A stretch of 47,102 bases of DNA from the NCBI GenBank assembly GCA_021814475.1, contig JAKAIE010000013.1, forward strand, positions 1-47,102. The letters are read 5' to 3'. This stretch comes from Nitrospirota bacterium (GTDB lineage Bacteria; Nitrospirota; Thermodesulfovibrionia; Thermodesulfovibrionales; UBA6898). Both the position numbers and the translations under genes were made by a program. Within the stretch, counting starts at the first letter, position 1. Each line of letters begins with the position of its first letter. The notes beneath the pieces are model-generated. The model had not been told where the DNA came from, made no database searches, and saw only the letters and a list, made by a program, of their open reading frames with translations. Positions 7,875 through 16,406 of the stretch are shown here, piece after piece.

Positions 7875-8666
7875 ATGCTATTCCTGCGCCGTGCATACAA
7901 GATCCTTTTCCTCATCCTGATACAGATCCTGTTTTCCATCCTCGCACTGGCAATACACTCGGTTGTATTTACCGGCAGGGAACGCCGGATGAGGCTCCTG
8001 ACATGGGGTATGACGTTGTGGGCGAAATCTGTCTCCTCGGTGCTCGGGCTGAAGATCAGGACCACAGGCAGACGTCCGGAAAAGGCAGGAGTCTTCATCG
8101 TGGCCAACCACAGCAGCTACACCGACATAACGGTGATAGGAAGCATCCTTCCCGCCGTCTTCGTTTCCAAGGCTGAGGTGCGTTCATGGCCGCTCTTCGG
8201 CGCCCTGGCCAAAGCCGGTGGCACGATATTCGTCAACCGTGAAACACCGCGCTCGACCCTCGCCGCAATAGGCGAAGCCGGGGAAGAGCTGCGCGCAGGA
8301 GCGAATGTCGTCGTCTTTGCCGAGGGAACAACGGACAACGGGAACCAGGTGGATGCGTTCATGAGCTCTTTTTTCAGGATACCTGCGGAGGCCAGCGCCC
8401 CGGTGCTGCCTGTCAGCCTTTATTACTCCGCTGTTGACGGCAGACCGGCATCAGATATGCCTTCGAACGAGACCGCCTGGTACCATATGCCCCTGTTCAC
8501 CCACTTCTGGAACCTGCTTTCGAAAAAGAGGGTGGACGTCCTCGTCCTCTTCAACGAAATAATTGAGCCGGACCGGGCGCCGCATGACAGGAAGGCTTTG
8601 GCTGCCCTGGCAGAAGAGAGGGTAAGGGAAGGGTTCGCAAAATTAAAAGGCATGCCTCGAAAATGA
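7875..8666 (+). CDS. lysophospholipid acyltransferase (PlsC family)
   Basis: 263 aa from ATG 7875; an in-frame ATG at 7827 would add 16 residues without a better ribosome site. A membrane segment (about residues 10-32) precedes the acyltransferase domain. Motif I is NHSSYTD (H79, D84), motif III is FAEGTTDNG (E150), and there is a GGTIFVNR block between. It probably transfers an acyl chain to 1-acyl-glycerol-3-phosphate at the inner membrane. It differs from classical PlsC in having EGT followed by Thr rather than Arg. It sits downstream of the patatin gene. Confidence 0.88.
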   Translation: MLFLRRAYKILFLILIQILFSILALAIHSVVFTGRERRMRLLTWGMTLWAKSVSSVLGLKIRTTGRRPEKAGVFIVANHSSYTDITVIGSILPAVFVSKAEVRSWPLFGALAKAGGTIFVNRETPRSTLAAIGEAGEELRAGANVVVFAEGTTDNGNQVDAFMSSFFRIPAEASAPVLPVSLYYSAVDGRPASDMPSNETAWYHMPLFTHFWNLLSKKRVDVLVLFNEIIEPDRAPHDRKALAALAEERVREGFAKLKGMPRK

Positions 8667-8682
8667 AAACCCCGGGTCAGAA

Positions 8683-8702
8683 AAAGGGGTCAGGTCTTTG
8701 AT
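8683..8702 (+). repeat. left inverted repeat of transposase element
   Basis: 20 bp identical in inverted orientation to 9587-9606. The transposase stop codon (8690-8692) lies inside it. A partial extra copy of the GGGTCAG core precedes it at 8674-8680. Confidence 0.85.
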
Positions 8703-9550
8703 GTTGGGATATTAAGCCTCATGATGCCGCTTATTGTTGAATAATGAAGTCCAAGATGGGCGGCTACTTCCCGCTGGCTGTATCCGTGATGAATCACGGC
8801 CTCCTGTACCTTACCATTCCTCTCTGACTTGTCTGCAGGCATTCCTAATATCTCCGGCAGCGATTTCCTGTTGATGAACCGCTGCCTCTTCGGTATCTCG
8901 TCGATATCCCGCTGCCCCCTGACATAACCGATGAGGCTCTCAATAAACTCATCGTCGCCCAGGATACTACCGCCTCTGACCTTCTCCCATATTGAAGGTC
9001 CGCCTATCCCTGCAGCAACGAATTCCAGGTATGCCTTCTCCGCCCGGCTCCTCTTTGTGGCGAACTGTCCTAGTATCCAGTCAGTCGCCAAACATGCATG
9101 GGGCTTCTCTATCCCCCCCGTTGAGCGGTAACTGCTCCAATGCCAAGCCTCGGGAATCTCCACCGCCTTTGCCCTCACCGGATTCAATACAACATACCTG
9201 CAAACCTCGAGCAGATGGCTCTCCCTCTTGATCAGAACAGCCTTGTATCTACCCTGAAATATGTGACCTACCCTGTGGTGTCTGCGATTGTAAATCTGTG
9301 TATAGACGCCGTTGAGCTGACGCATACCCAGTGACAGGTTCCCGTCGGGCGTCTCAATGATCATGTGATAGTGGTTGTTCATCAGGCAATATGAATGACA
9401 GAGCCAGTTATATTTAGTGGTAATTTTGAAAAGGGTATCTAAAAGTGATTTCCTGTCTTCGTCATCCCGGAAAATCGGTTTGCGTGCATTGCCCCGGGAT
9501 GTTACATGATACACGGCGCCATCGTATTCTATTCGCAGTGGCCTTGCCAT
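8690..9550 (-). CDS. Y1/HUH transposase, RAYT (REP-associated) type
   Basis: 286 aa. It starts MARPLRIEY, the typical N-terminus of this family. The HUH metal motif is NNHYHMIIET and the nucleophilic tyrosine lies in CRYVVLNPVRA. A C-terminal helix-turn-helix (HGYSQREVAAHLGLHYSTIS) is an addition found in many bacterial RAYT proteins. It acts on single-stranded DNA ends. The gene is flanked by perfect 20-bp inverted repeats, which define a unit of about 924 bp. It appears intact. The family is usually single-copy or low-copy, and some members mobilise short palindromic repeats elsewhere in the genome. Confidence 0.92.
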   Translation of the reverse strand: MARPLRIEYDGAVYHVTSRGNARKPIFRDDEDRKSLLDTLFKITTKYNWLCHSYCLMNNHYHMIIETPDGNLSLGMRQLNGVYTQIYNRRHHRVGHIFQGRYKAVLIKRESHLLEVCRYVVLNPVRAKAVEIPEAWHWSSYRSTGGIEKPHACLATDWILGQFATKRSRAEKAYLEFVAAGIGGPSIWEKVRGGSILGDDEFIESLIGYVRGQRDIDEIPKRQRFINRKSLPEILGMPADKSERNGKVQEAVIHHGYSQREVAAHLGLHYSTISGIMRLNIPTSKT

Positions 9551-9586
9551 TTGTAAACTTTAACAGACAATGCAGCCTAAATCAAT

Positions 9587-9606
9587 ATCAAAGACCTGAC
9601 CCCTTT
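9587..9606 (-). repeat. right inverted repeat of transposase element
   Basis: Reverse complement of 8683-8702, identical over 20 bp. It lies 37 nt beyond the transposase start codon. Confidence 0.85.
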
Positions 9607-9785
9607 GTATGCTGGTTGGCTGTTTTGCAGTAATGATATTTTCATTTTTGTCTCATTTTATATTGCACACAAACGACTGAAATGAGGGGCAGGGGCAACC
9701 AACCTTTGAAAACCCGCCGAACCTATTCCCTGTAGCCTCGATTTTTTTGTCGTGCATTTTTTTCGTTTTATGGTTTTAAATTTTG

Positions 9786-10163
9786 TCAGGGGAAAGAGAA
9801 TTCATCATAATCGTCTTCAAGCTTAGAATTATTTGGCGAGAAATAATCAAGATCATCTGATCTTTTTTCTTCTATTCTATGTCCTTTAGAAAAACCGACG
9901 CCACATTCTTCACACTTACGACCTTCCTTAATGTTGCCCATAAGCCGTCCGCCGCAAAAAGGACATTTTTCACGAGAATAGCCTTTATATTTTTTTGGGG
10001 TCGCAATATGTTGCTTGGGTTCCTCCGGTGGAGAAAGTAATTCACTCTTCGTAATTATGTTTTCTTTTAATTTGGTATCTGAAAGCTCATTACCACAAAG
10101 ACAACGGTGACGATGTATCTTGTTTATTGAAAGACACTCGGGGCATTTCCAATATTCCGTCAT
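9786..10163 (-). CDS. double zinc-ribbon protein
   Basis: 125 aa, family not recognised. Two treble-clef/zinc-ribbon knuckle pairs are visible: CPEC...CLCG (C7, C10, C21, C23) and CPFCGG...CEECG (C67, C70, C84, C87). They are separated by a Pro/Lys-rich linker and followed by an acidic tail. The gene is clearly more AT-rich than its neighbours, which points to recent acquisition. The ATG at 10163 has an AAAGG site upstream and begins 30 nt after the end of an attC-like site, as cassette genes do. It could be a regulatory or nucleic-acid-binding protein. Function unknown. Confidence 0.75.
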   Translation of the reverse strand: MTEYWKCPECLSINKIHRHRCLCGNELSDTKLKENIITKSELLSPPEEPKQHIATPKKYKGYSREKCPFCGGRLMGNIKEGRKCEECGVGFSKGHRIEEKRSDDLDYFSPNNSKLEDDYDEFSFP

Positions 10164-10192
10164 AATATTGCCTTTCTTTTTCTATAATTCAT

Positions 10193-10285
10193 GCCCAACG
10201 ACCATGCTCAGGGGCGCGGTGTAAGGCAAAAGTTGAAACCAAAAAGCGGTTTTTACCGCGTAGCCTGGAGCATATTGTTCTGAGC
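10193..10285 (-). repeat. attC-like recombination site (integron cassette junction candidate)
   Basis: Read on the minus strand the segment ends in GTTGGGC (10193-10199), which fits the attC R' consensus GTTRRRY. An AAC (10277-10279) occupies the opposite R'' position. Inside them ATGCTCAGG (10204-10212) pairs with CCTGGAGCAT (10264-10273) with one unpaired extra base, and an inner GCGCGGT/ACCGCG stem follows. Imperfect arms with a bulged base are the structural mark of attC sites. It lies precisely between the stop of one AT-rich gene (10290) and the start of the next (10163). The R'' heptamer is degenerate and no integrase gene is in the window. Confidence 0.5.
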
Positions 10286-10289
10286 TGTA

Positions 10290-10793
10290 TTAGTCGCTCA
10301 TCCATATTCTTTTGAATGCGTTGGCTTTCTTGTCCCAGACAAAATATGAGTTGGCGCTTTCATATGCAAAGAAGTCAATTGCGGGCTGTTTAAGTTTCAA
10401 TATTTCCGGCTCCCCTTTTTTGCAGTCCCAGTATCCTTTGCCGCAAGCCGTTTTGTATTGCCCTGGCTTGACGGTTTTGATGCCCATGTTTGTAATTTCT
10501 TTTTTGTCCGTTGCCTCAAGCAATATTGACGCGTTCCTCTTTGCGGCTAATGTGACGAGTAGGCCCATTTGATTTTTCTTGCCGTTAATCAAAAGTCTTG
10601 CTGTATCCGCTTTGCCGTCTCCGTCGAAATCTGCTTTTGCCGTTAAAAATAATTCGGGAGCTTCTTTTCTCCAGCTATAGTCACTTCCTAATTCTTTATT
10701 ATCCGGCTTTCGCCAGTCAGTGATGTCTTGAGCATGCAATTCCATCGGTAGAAGGAGGGCCAGGGCGATTAGCATTCTTTTCAGTTTATTCAT
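10290..10793 (-). CDS. secreted hypothetical protein with Ca-binding-like DxDGDGxxD loop
   Basis: 167 aa from ATG 10793. The N-terminus (MNKLKRMLIALALLL...LHAQ) is a Sec signal peptide. After it comes KADFDGDGKADTARLL, an FG-GAP/EF-hand-like calcium loop typical of secreted repeat proteins. Two cysteines (CGKGYWDC) may form a disulfide. A longer frame begins with GTG at 10823 but would mask the signal peptide. AT-rich codon use, as in the neighbouring zinc-ribbon gene and unlike the flanking genes, suggests transfer. It would be the upstream cassette relative to the attC-like site. Function unknown. Confidence 0.7.
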   Translation of the reverse strand: MNKLKRMLIALALLLPMELHAQDITDWRKPDNKELGSDYSWRKEAPELFLTAKADFDGDGKADTARLLINGKKNQMGLLVTLAAKRNASILLEATDKKEITNMGIKTVKPGQYKTACGKGYWDCKKGEPEILKLKQPAIDFFAYESANSYFVWDKKANAFKRIWMSD

Positions 10794-11039
10794 TCTTATT
10801 TTACTCAGAACAATTACTATCACCGGCAGGTTATTTTCCCCATAATGCTTATCATAATATCATATCGGCTGCCTCGCGGGGAAGAAATATTGCGTAAAAT
10901 CAAGGGGTGTAATATTGGCGGTCTTGGCAATTTGTGGTAATACGGACCAAAAGGCAACTTGGCAATTTATGGGGAAATCGTCAAACTACGGAGCAAAGGC
11001 ACTCCCGGAGTCCTGCCAGAACAGTGTCGCGGCCCTTCC

Positions 11040-12125
11040 CTACCGGCTGAGCTCTATCGCCTTCCTTATGGCCTCAGGGCTGACACCCTTTTCGATCCTG
11101 ACAGCGCTGATCTTTTCAGGAAGCACAAAGGTCAATGTCCCCGAGACCGTCTTCTTGTCGAGCTGCATGCATGAGAGGAGTTCATCGAACCCCAGGTCCC
11201 CGGGGATCGCCGTCGGCAGGCCGTAGTCCCTGACAAGTGACTCTATCCTCTCTGTCTGTCTGCCATCCATAAGGCCGAGGACCTCCGAGAGCCTGGCCGC
11301 AGCGACCATCCCTATGGCGACCGCCTCTCCGTGCAGATACTTCTTATACCCCGTTGCCGTCTCTATCGCATGGCCGATCGTATGGCCGTAGTTCAGGATC
11401 GCGCGGAGGCCCGCCTCGCGCTCATCCTTCGAAACCACTTCCGCCTTGATCTCGCAGGACCTCCGGATGACATGGACAAGGGCGTCGTTGTCGAGGGCCA
11501 GAACCTTTGCCGCCCCTGTTTCGAGGAAGTCGAAAAACTCCCTGTCCCAGATGACGCCGTACTTGATCACCTCGGCCAGACCCGAGACGAACTCCCGCTT
11601 CGGGAGGGTGAGAAGCGTCCGGATGTCGATCCATACAAGCCTCGGCTGCCAGAAAGTTCCGATCATGTTCTTTCCGAGGGTGTGGTTCACTCCCGTCTTC
11701 CCGCCGACGGAACTGTCCACCTGTGCCAGAAGAGTCGTCGGCACCTGGACAAAGTCGATTCCCCGCATGTAGGTGGATGCTGCATACCCTGTGATATCCC
11801 CGATCACCCCGCCCCCGAGGGCGACCAGGAGGGACTTCCTGTCGAGCCGCGCAGTCAGGAGCCCTGTATAGATCGACTCCAGGGAGGAGAGGCTCTTATA
11901 TTCCTCTCCGTCCGGGATCAGAAGCCTGAAAGGTTCGAAGCCCGCGTCTCCGAGAGCCCCCATCACCCGGTCGCCGTACAGAGCGAATACCGTCGGGTTG
12001 CTGACCACCGCGATCCGGCCTTTATGTCCCGCTGCTGAAAGGGACGCCCCAAGCCCCTCCAGTTGATCGTTGCCGATAACAATGGAGTAACTTCTGTCGC
12101 CTAATTCAACCCTGAGTGTCTGCAC
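11040..12125 (-). CDS. aroB: 3-dehydroquinate synthase
   Basis: About 361 aa from GTG 12125, which has GGAGAG at the right distance; a TTG at 12140 in the same frame is possible. It is the second step of the shikimate pathway, converting DAHP to 3-dehydroquinate with NAD and a divalent metal. It shows the NAD-binding block GGGVIGDITGYAAS, the DSSVGGKTGVNH loop, a metal-ligand histidine in NYGHTIGHAIE, and HGEAVAIGM. The start overlaps the 3' end of aroK by about 20 nt, giving an aroC-aroK-aroB operon on the minus strand. An AT-rich, gene-free 246 nt lies beyond its stop. Confidence 0.95.
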   Translation of the reverse strand: MQTLRVELGDRSYSIVIGNDQLEGLGASLSAAGHKGRIAVVSNPTVFALYGDRVMGALGDAGFEPFRLLIPDGEEYKSLSSLESIYTGLLTARLDRKSLLVALGGGVIGDITGYAASTYMRGIDFVQVPTTLLAQVDSSVGGKTGVNHTLGKNMIGTFWQPRLVWIDIRTLLTLPKREFVSGLAEVIKYGVIWDREFFDFLETGAAKVLALDNDALVHVIRRSCEIKAEVVSKDEREAGLRAILNYGHTIGHAIETATGYKKYLHGEAVAIGMVAAARLSEVLGLMDGRQTERIESLVRDYGLPTAIPGDLGFDELLSCMQLDKKTVSGTLTFVLPEKISAVRIEKGVSPEAIRKAIELSR

Positions 12126-12627
12126 GATATCTCTCCGCAATCTCTTCCGCCACCTGGAGCGGCGTTTTTTTTTCAGTGTCTATCATGATGCCCGCCTTTT
12201 CATAAAAAGGCCTCCGGTACTCGAGGAGCTCGATAATCCTCCTCAGCGGATCCGGGGTCTGCAGGAGAGGCCTCTCGCTGCTGCCGGATGTCCTGGACAG
12301 AATCGTACCGGGTGATGCATCGAGGCAGAAGACCAGCCCGTTCCCTCTCAGCGCCTCCATATTCTCCTGGCGAAGCACGGCCCCTCCCCCGGTCGAAATG
12401 ATCTGGCCGCCCGTCCGCGCGCACCTCCTGATCGCCTCTGTCTCCAGATCCCTGAAAACCGCCTCTCCGGACTCTGAGAAGATATCGGCGATCCTCTTGC
12501 CAGCGGTCTTTTCTATCTCCGCGTCGATATCGACGAGTTTCATGCCGAGGATATGGGAGAGCTCCCTGCTGACGGCCGTCTTGCCGGTTCCCATGAACCC
12601 GGTGAGTACGACGTTCCTTACCGGCAC
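12106..12627 (-). CDS. aroK: shikimate kinase
   Basis: 173 aa. It phosphorylates shikimate at the 3-hydroxyl using ATP. The Walker A motif is GFMGTGKTAVS near the N-terminus; the shikimate-binding DID block is KLVDIDAEIE; GGGAV (STGGGAVL) and the lid arginine region (SGSSERPLL) follow. The start is GTG at 12627, 2 nt after the aroC stop, so translation is probably coupled. The 3' end overlaps aroB. A complete small enzyme of normal length. Confidence 0.95.
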   Translation of the reverse strand: MPVRNVVLTGFMGTGKTAVSRELSHILGMKLVDIDAEIEKTAGKRIADIFSESGEAVFRDLETEAIRRCARTGGQIISTGGGAVLRQENMEALRGNGLVFCLDASPGTILSRTSGSSERPLLQTPDPLRRIIELLEYRRPFYEKAGIMIDTEKKTPLQVAEEIAERYRADTQG

Positions 12628-12629
12628 GG

Positions 12630-13832
12630 TTAGAACCTGCTTACATACTTCAGGTAAGAAGCATGATTTCTCTTCGTTTCCTTCAGGCTGTCTCCGCCGA
12701 ACTTTTCGAGGACTGCATCGGCGATAATCAGGGAGGCCATCGCCTCGGCGACGACCGCCGCAGCCGGCACGGCACAGGTATCGGATCTTTCGTAGGCTGC
12801 GCCGAACGCCTCCTTCGTCCTGATATCCACCGACCGAAGAGATTTCTTCAGGGTAGGAATCGGCTTCATAGCGGCGCGGATGATCACCGGCATCCCGTTC
12901 GTCATCCCGCCCTCTATGCCGCCCGCGTTATTCGTCTTCCTGTAAAAACCGGCAGGCGCTGACTTCTCATAGAAGATCTCGTCCATAACCTCCGAGCCGG
13001 GACGACGCCCCATCTCGAAGCCCATGCCTATCTCCACCCCCTTGATCGCCTGGATGCCCATAATTGCCTGGGCCAGGCGGCCATCGAGTTTCCGGTCCCA
13101 CTGGATATGGCTGCCGAGCCCGACGGGCAGACCGGTGATGAAGACCTCGAAGATGCCGCCGAGGGAATTCCCGTCTCGCATCGCCCTGTCTATCAATGCC
13201 ATCATCTTCCGCGATGCCCCTGGATCGGGACACCGGACCTCCGATTTTTCGGCCGCGCTGAAGAACCTCAACAGCCGGGCGCCCCTCATTTCGTCCCCTT
13301 TTGTCCCCTTCGCCGTGACAGCGTACCTCTCGCTCCCAATCTGTATGACGTAACTGCCCACGTTCACGCCGAATTCGGCGAGGAACCTTTTGGCGATCGC
13401 TCCGAGGGCCACCCTCATCGCGGTCTCGCGCGCGCTCGATCTCTCGAGGATATTCCTGACATCGTCATGATCATACTTCAGCGAGCCGGCAAGGTCCGCA
13501 TGCCCGGGCCTCGGCTTCGTGACCGGCCTGATCGACCCGCGGTGCGCTGCATCGGCCGACATGCCTTCGGACCAGTTCTTCCAGTCCCTGTTTTCGATCA
13601 TGATGCAGACAGGCGAGCCGATCGTCCTGCCCCACCGCACCCCTGAGAGGATCTCTGCGTGGTCTGTCTCGATCTTCATCCTGCCGCCCCTGCCGTAGCC
13701 GCCCTGCCGGCGCCGCAGGTCCGCGTCGATATCCGCGGAGGACAGCGCAAGTCCCGCCGGGATGCCCTCGATGATCCCGGTCAGCGCCCTGCCGTGCGAT
13801 TCGCCTGATGTCAGGAATTTAAGAAAGCCCAT
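12630..13832 (-). CDS. aroC: chorismate synthase
   Basis: 400 aa. It removes phosphate from EPSP to give chorismate, using reduced FMN. Signatures are TSGESHGRALT at the N-terminus, the RSSARETAMRVALGAIAK motif, and NAGGIEGGMTNGMP in the FMN-binding region. ATG 13832 is preceded by AGGGCGG. First gene of aroC-aroK-aroB. Normal length for the bifunctional-type bacterial enzymes, with no anomaly seen. Confidence 0.96.
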   Translation of the reverse strand: MGFLKFLTSGESHGRALTGIIEGIPAGLALSSADIDADLRRRQGGYGRGGRMKIETDHAEILSGVRWGRTIGSPVCIMIENRDWKNWSEGMSADAAHRGSIRPVTKPRPGHADLAGSLKYDHDDVRNILERSSARETAMRVALGAIAKRFLAEFGVNVGSYVIQIGSERYAVTAKGTKGDEMRGARLLRFFSAAEKSEVRCPDPGASRKMMALIDRAMRDGNSLGGIFEVFITGLPVGLGSHIQWDRKLDGRLAQAIMGIQAIKGVEIGMGFEMGRRPGSEVMDEIFYEKSAPAGFYRKTNNAGGIEGGMTNGMPVIIRAAMKPIPTLKKSLRSVDIRTKEAFGAAYERSDTCAVPAAAVVAEAMASLIIADAVLEKFGGDSLKETKRNHASYLKYVSRF

Positions 13833-13865
13833 GTCGTACCGCCCTGTTATGTATCATCCGCCAAC

Positions 13866-14438
13866 CTATTCTCCGCCGTGTCTGTATTGATCAACCTGTT
13901 TCTTTTCTATCCTCTCTCTGGCACCGCCAACGCTCTTTTTCAGGGTCTCAAAAATATCGGACATGCCCTTTGTGTAGGCAAAAAAGAAGTATGCCAGAAC
14001 CCCGAGCACCGCAATTATGCGGAGGATGGTCCAGGCAGCATTCGGACCGATTACCCTCCTCGCCCTGCCGATAAGCAAAATGATTACAACACCGGAGGCA
14101 ACCACCGCGACATCCTTCCAATGCCCCTTCTTCATGACGGCTTCGGTCAGGGACTGAAGCTGATCCTTAAATGAACGCACGGACCCAGGATCCGTTGTTT
14201 GGCGGTCTTCGCCCGCGGGCTGAGTCTCCTGCTCCCTCACCCCTTCGACAACCTTCGCCTTCTTCCTCTGTCCCTCCGGGACAGCATGCATGCTGTCCGT
14301 ATAGCTCACAGTGCCGTCCTTGTCCACGTACTTGTAGACCTTGGCTGAGGCGCGCTGCGGCCACAGGGAGAAGGCGATGATCGCCAGGATCAGGAATCCC
14401 GTAAGGGTTGCTTTCCGCCCCCTTGCCGCCCTGCTCAT
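13866..14438 (-). CDS. DUF4124 domain membrane protein
   Basis: 190 aa. A signal/anchor segment (about residues 10-32) precedes a DUF4124 unit, KVYKYVDKDGTVSYTD, normally a small periplasmic domain of unknown function. After a Gln/Glu-rich linker come two more hydrophobic segments (about 108-125 and 133-154) and a basic C-terminal tail. The ATG overlaps the stop of the upstream Ig-repeat lipoprotein gene by 4 nt, so the two are co-translated and may work together in the envelope. The function is not known. Confidence 0.75.
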   Translation of the reverse strand: MSRAARGRKATLTGFLILAIIAFSLWPQRASAKVYKYVDKDGTVSYTDSMHAVPEGQRKKAKVVEGVREQETQPAGEDRQTTDPGSVRSFKDQLQSLTEAVMKKGHWKDVAVVASGVVIILLIGRARRVIGPNAAWTILRIIAVLGVLAYFFFAYTKGMSDIFETLKKSVGGARERIEKKQVDQYRHGGE

Positions 14439-16246
14439 TGTATGATGACGCTTGCGCCCCGTTGTGCGCCTGTGGAATCAGTAACCGTAAGAAGTGCGGT
14501 GCCGACGGCCGCTCCGGAGCGGACGGTGACGTTGAAAGGAACACCCGATATTGGGGTCATTGAGCCGACACCGACTGTACCGAAATAGACATCCGCTGGA
14601 TTGGACGACGTGACAGTATATGGAGGCGTGCCCCCGCTCACAGTGAACGCTATAATCCTGTCCGCGGTGTTCACGACGGTCTGTGAATTAGGGACCATGA
14701 GCAGTGCTGCCGGGGCTGCATTGACCGTGATTGTCGCATTTTTTTGAGCGCCGATCGAATCGATGACAGTCATTGTGATACTGCCCGTCACGGCAGAGGG
14801 GACAGACGCGGTAAAGGTGTCGCCGCTTGCCGCCAGATGTGAGGGGATGGGATGGACTGAGGCGTTGTTCGAAACAACCGTATACCCGGGAACGCCCCCG
14901 ACAACAGCAAATGTGGCTGTATTGCCTGCGGTCAGTGATATCCCATCCGGCAGGACCGTCAGGCTGGCCGGGGGCTGGACAGTGATCGTTGACGTGGCAG
15001 GAGTTGAGCCTGCAATGGAATCGAGGACGGTAATCGTCACGGAGGCAGAGGTGCTCCCTGCCGGTACGAGATTTGAGGGTATGGGCACGGAAAAGGTCCC
15101 GCCGTTGCTGAGGGGCGTGACCGGTCCGGGCACAACTGCTGCGTTACTGGAAAATACGGAGTAGGCGGGGACACCGCCTGAGATGGTGAACACGACAGTA
15201 CTGCCGGCCGTAACAGTCGTCGAGGCCGGCTGAAGTTTCGGGGACTGTGGCGCCTGCACTGTGATCGTCACGGGAAAGGTGGAGCCGAGGGAATCCCTGA
15301 CCGTCAGGTAAGCTGGTCCGGCAGGAAAACTTGCCGGTATCGTCACGCTGAAGGTGCCGCCGTTTGCGGTAACCGTATCGGGAACGGCAACGATCGACGG
15401 GCTGACGGATACCACTGAGTAATCGGGAACTCCTCCGGTGATCATAAACTTCACCGTACTTCCCGCGGAGACGGTTGGGGCCTGCGGCGATACGGCAAGC
15501 TGGGCAATGGCGCCGATAGTGATCGGGACCGTGGTGGAGGCGCCGGTTGAGTCTGTAACCGTAATCGTCGGAGAGTCGGTCTGTAAGGCCCCTGCGGGCA
15601 CATCCACAATAAACGTCCCGCCGCTGCTGCCGACAACTGAAGGCACCGGCAGGATTGACGGATTGCTTGAGGTCAGTGTGTATTGTGGCGCGCCGCCGTT
15701 GATCGTTATCTGCCCCCTGGACCCCGGCTGAAGGGTCAGGCTTGAGGGTGACAGCGTGAGCGCAGGGATTCCGGACGTGATGCTGAGCGAGGTTGAAGCG
15801 GTCTGGGCGCCACTCAGGACCCTCAGGTTGCCGTCGTATGCAAGGCCGCCGCCGGTCTTGAAGACGACGCAGAGGTTATAGATGCCCTCATGGTCGGTCT
15901 GTTTCTCTGCCAGGGAATTGGTGATCTGTGAACCGTCGCAGAGCGTGACGAGGGATGAGAGATCGGCCGCGGTGCTTCCGGGCACCTTCGTCAGTTCGAA
16001 GGTGACATTGAATATCGTATCCCTGACACCTTTGGCTCCGGGAAGGTCTGACTCCTTGACCGAGAACTGGTATATCTGCACAACCGACTTTTGGACCGTG
16101 CTCGTGCTTGTTATGGTAATGGGCGCATCGGCCTTTGCCGTAGGAGTGAGGGCAATGACCGAACCGGACGGCGCCGCGAGATTGCCGCCACCGCCGCATC
16201 CTGCAAGGACCAGCAAAGCCAGTGAAAAAAGGATCAATTTCCTCAT
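14435..16246 (-). CDS. lipoprotein with five tandem Ig-like repeats
   Basis: 603 aa from ATG 16246, chosen because GGAGG sits 5 nt upstream; an in-frame start at 16270 would hide the lipobox. The signal ends LVLAGC followed by four Gly, a typical lipoprotein. After a first domain of about 140 residues come five repeats of about 83-92 residues. Each runs from a V/L-x-P strand through TAGSTV...GGVPxYxVxSSN to ...ITVxDSxG, the pattern of bacterial Ig-like (BIG) folds. It is probably an outer-membrane-anchored surface or periplasmic stalk protein. Coupled to the DUF4124 gene. Ligand unknown. Confidence 0.85.
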   Translation of the reverse strand: MRKLILFSLALLVLAGCGGGGNLAAPSGSVIALTPTAKADAPITITSTSTVQKSVVQIYQFSVKESDLPGAKGVRDTIFNVTFELTKVPGSTAADLSSLVTLCDGSQITNSLAEKQTDHEGIYNLCVVFKTGGGLAYDGNLRVLSGAQTASTSLSITSGIPALTLSPSSLTLQPGSRGQITINGGAPQYTLTSSNPSILPVPSVVGSSGGTFIVDVPAGALQTDSPTITVTDSTGASTTVPITIGAIAQLAVSPQAPTVSAGSTVKFMITGGVPDYSVVSVSPSIVAVPDTVTANGGTFSVTIPASFPAGPAYLTVRDSLGSTFPVTITVQAPQSPKLQPASTTVTAGSTVVFTISGGVPAYSVFSSNAAVVPGPVTPLSNGGTFSVPIPSNLVPAGSTSASVTITVLDSIAGSTPATSTITVQPPASLTVLPDGISLTAGNTATFAVVGGVPGYTVVSNNASVHPIPSHLAASGDTFTASVPSAVTGSITMTVIDSIGAQKNATITVNAAPAALLMVPNSQTVVNTADRIIAFTVSGGTPPYTVTSSNPADVYFGTVGVGSMTPISGVPFNVTVRSGAAVGTALLTVTDSTGAQRGASVIIQ

Positions 16247-16406
16247 AATTCCTCCATAAAGGCCGGTCATTTTCTTTGCGTCGTTCCGGACGAATTGGCG
16301 CTCGTGGGTGCTGATCAGGGCGCTTCCCGTCCCTCTCCGCAGAGGGAAAAGGATATCTCCTGATCATGGGGCGCCATACATCCGGAACCCCGCTGCCGGT
16401 TTTTGA

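Larger units (their letters stand above)
8683..9606. mobile_element. RAYT-type transposase unit with 20-bp terminal inverted repeats
   Basis: A perfect 20-bp inverted repeat at each end encloses a single intact Y1 transposase gene. No target-site duplication was identified. The element separates the conserved lipid genes from the AT-rich cassette-like genes. Confidence 0.7.

Noticed and set aside
8690..9550. Classical IS200/IS605 element
   Set aside because: The protein is longer, has an extra helix-turn-helix and the typical RAYT N-terminus, no TnpB or subterminal hairpins are seen, and the ends are inverted repeats.
10824..11039. A second attC-like site or gene in the AT-rich gap upstream of the signal-peptide gene
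   Set aside because: Only a loose near-repeat (GGCAATTTGTGG / GGCAATTTATGG) was found; no R'/R'' heptamers or paired arms and no open frame with start signals.
16247..16406. Possible cyclic-di-GMP-I riboswitch upstream of the Ig-repeat lipoprotein, because GACGCAAAG occurs at 16274-16282 (minus strand) with CCGGCC downstream
   Set aside because: Only about 28 nt separate the motif from the start codon, too few for the second half of the aptamer, and the GGGCAAACC-type first arm with its tetraloop is not there.
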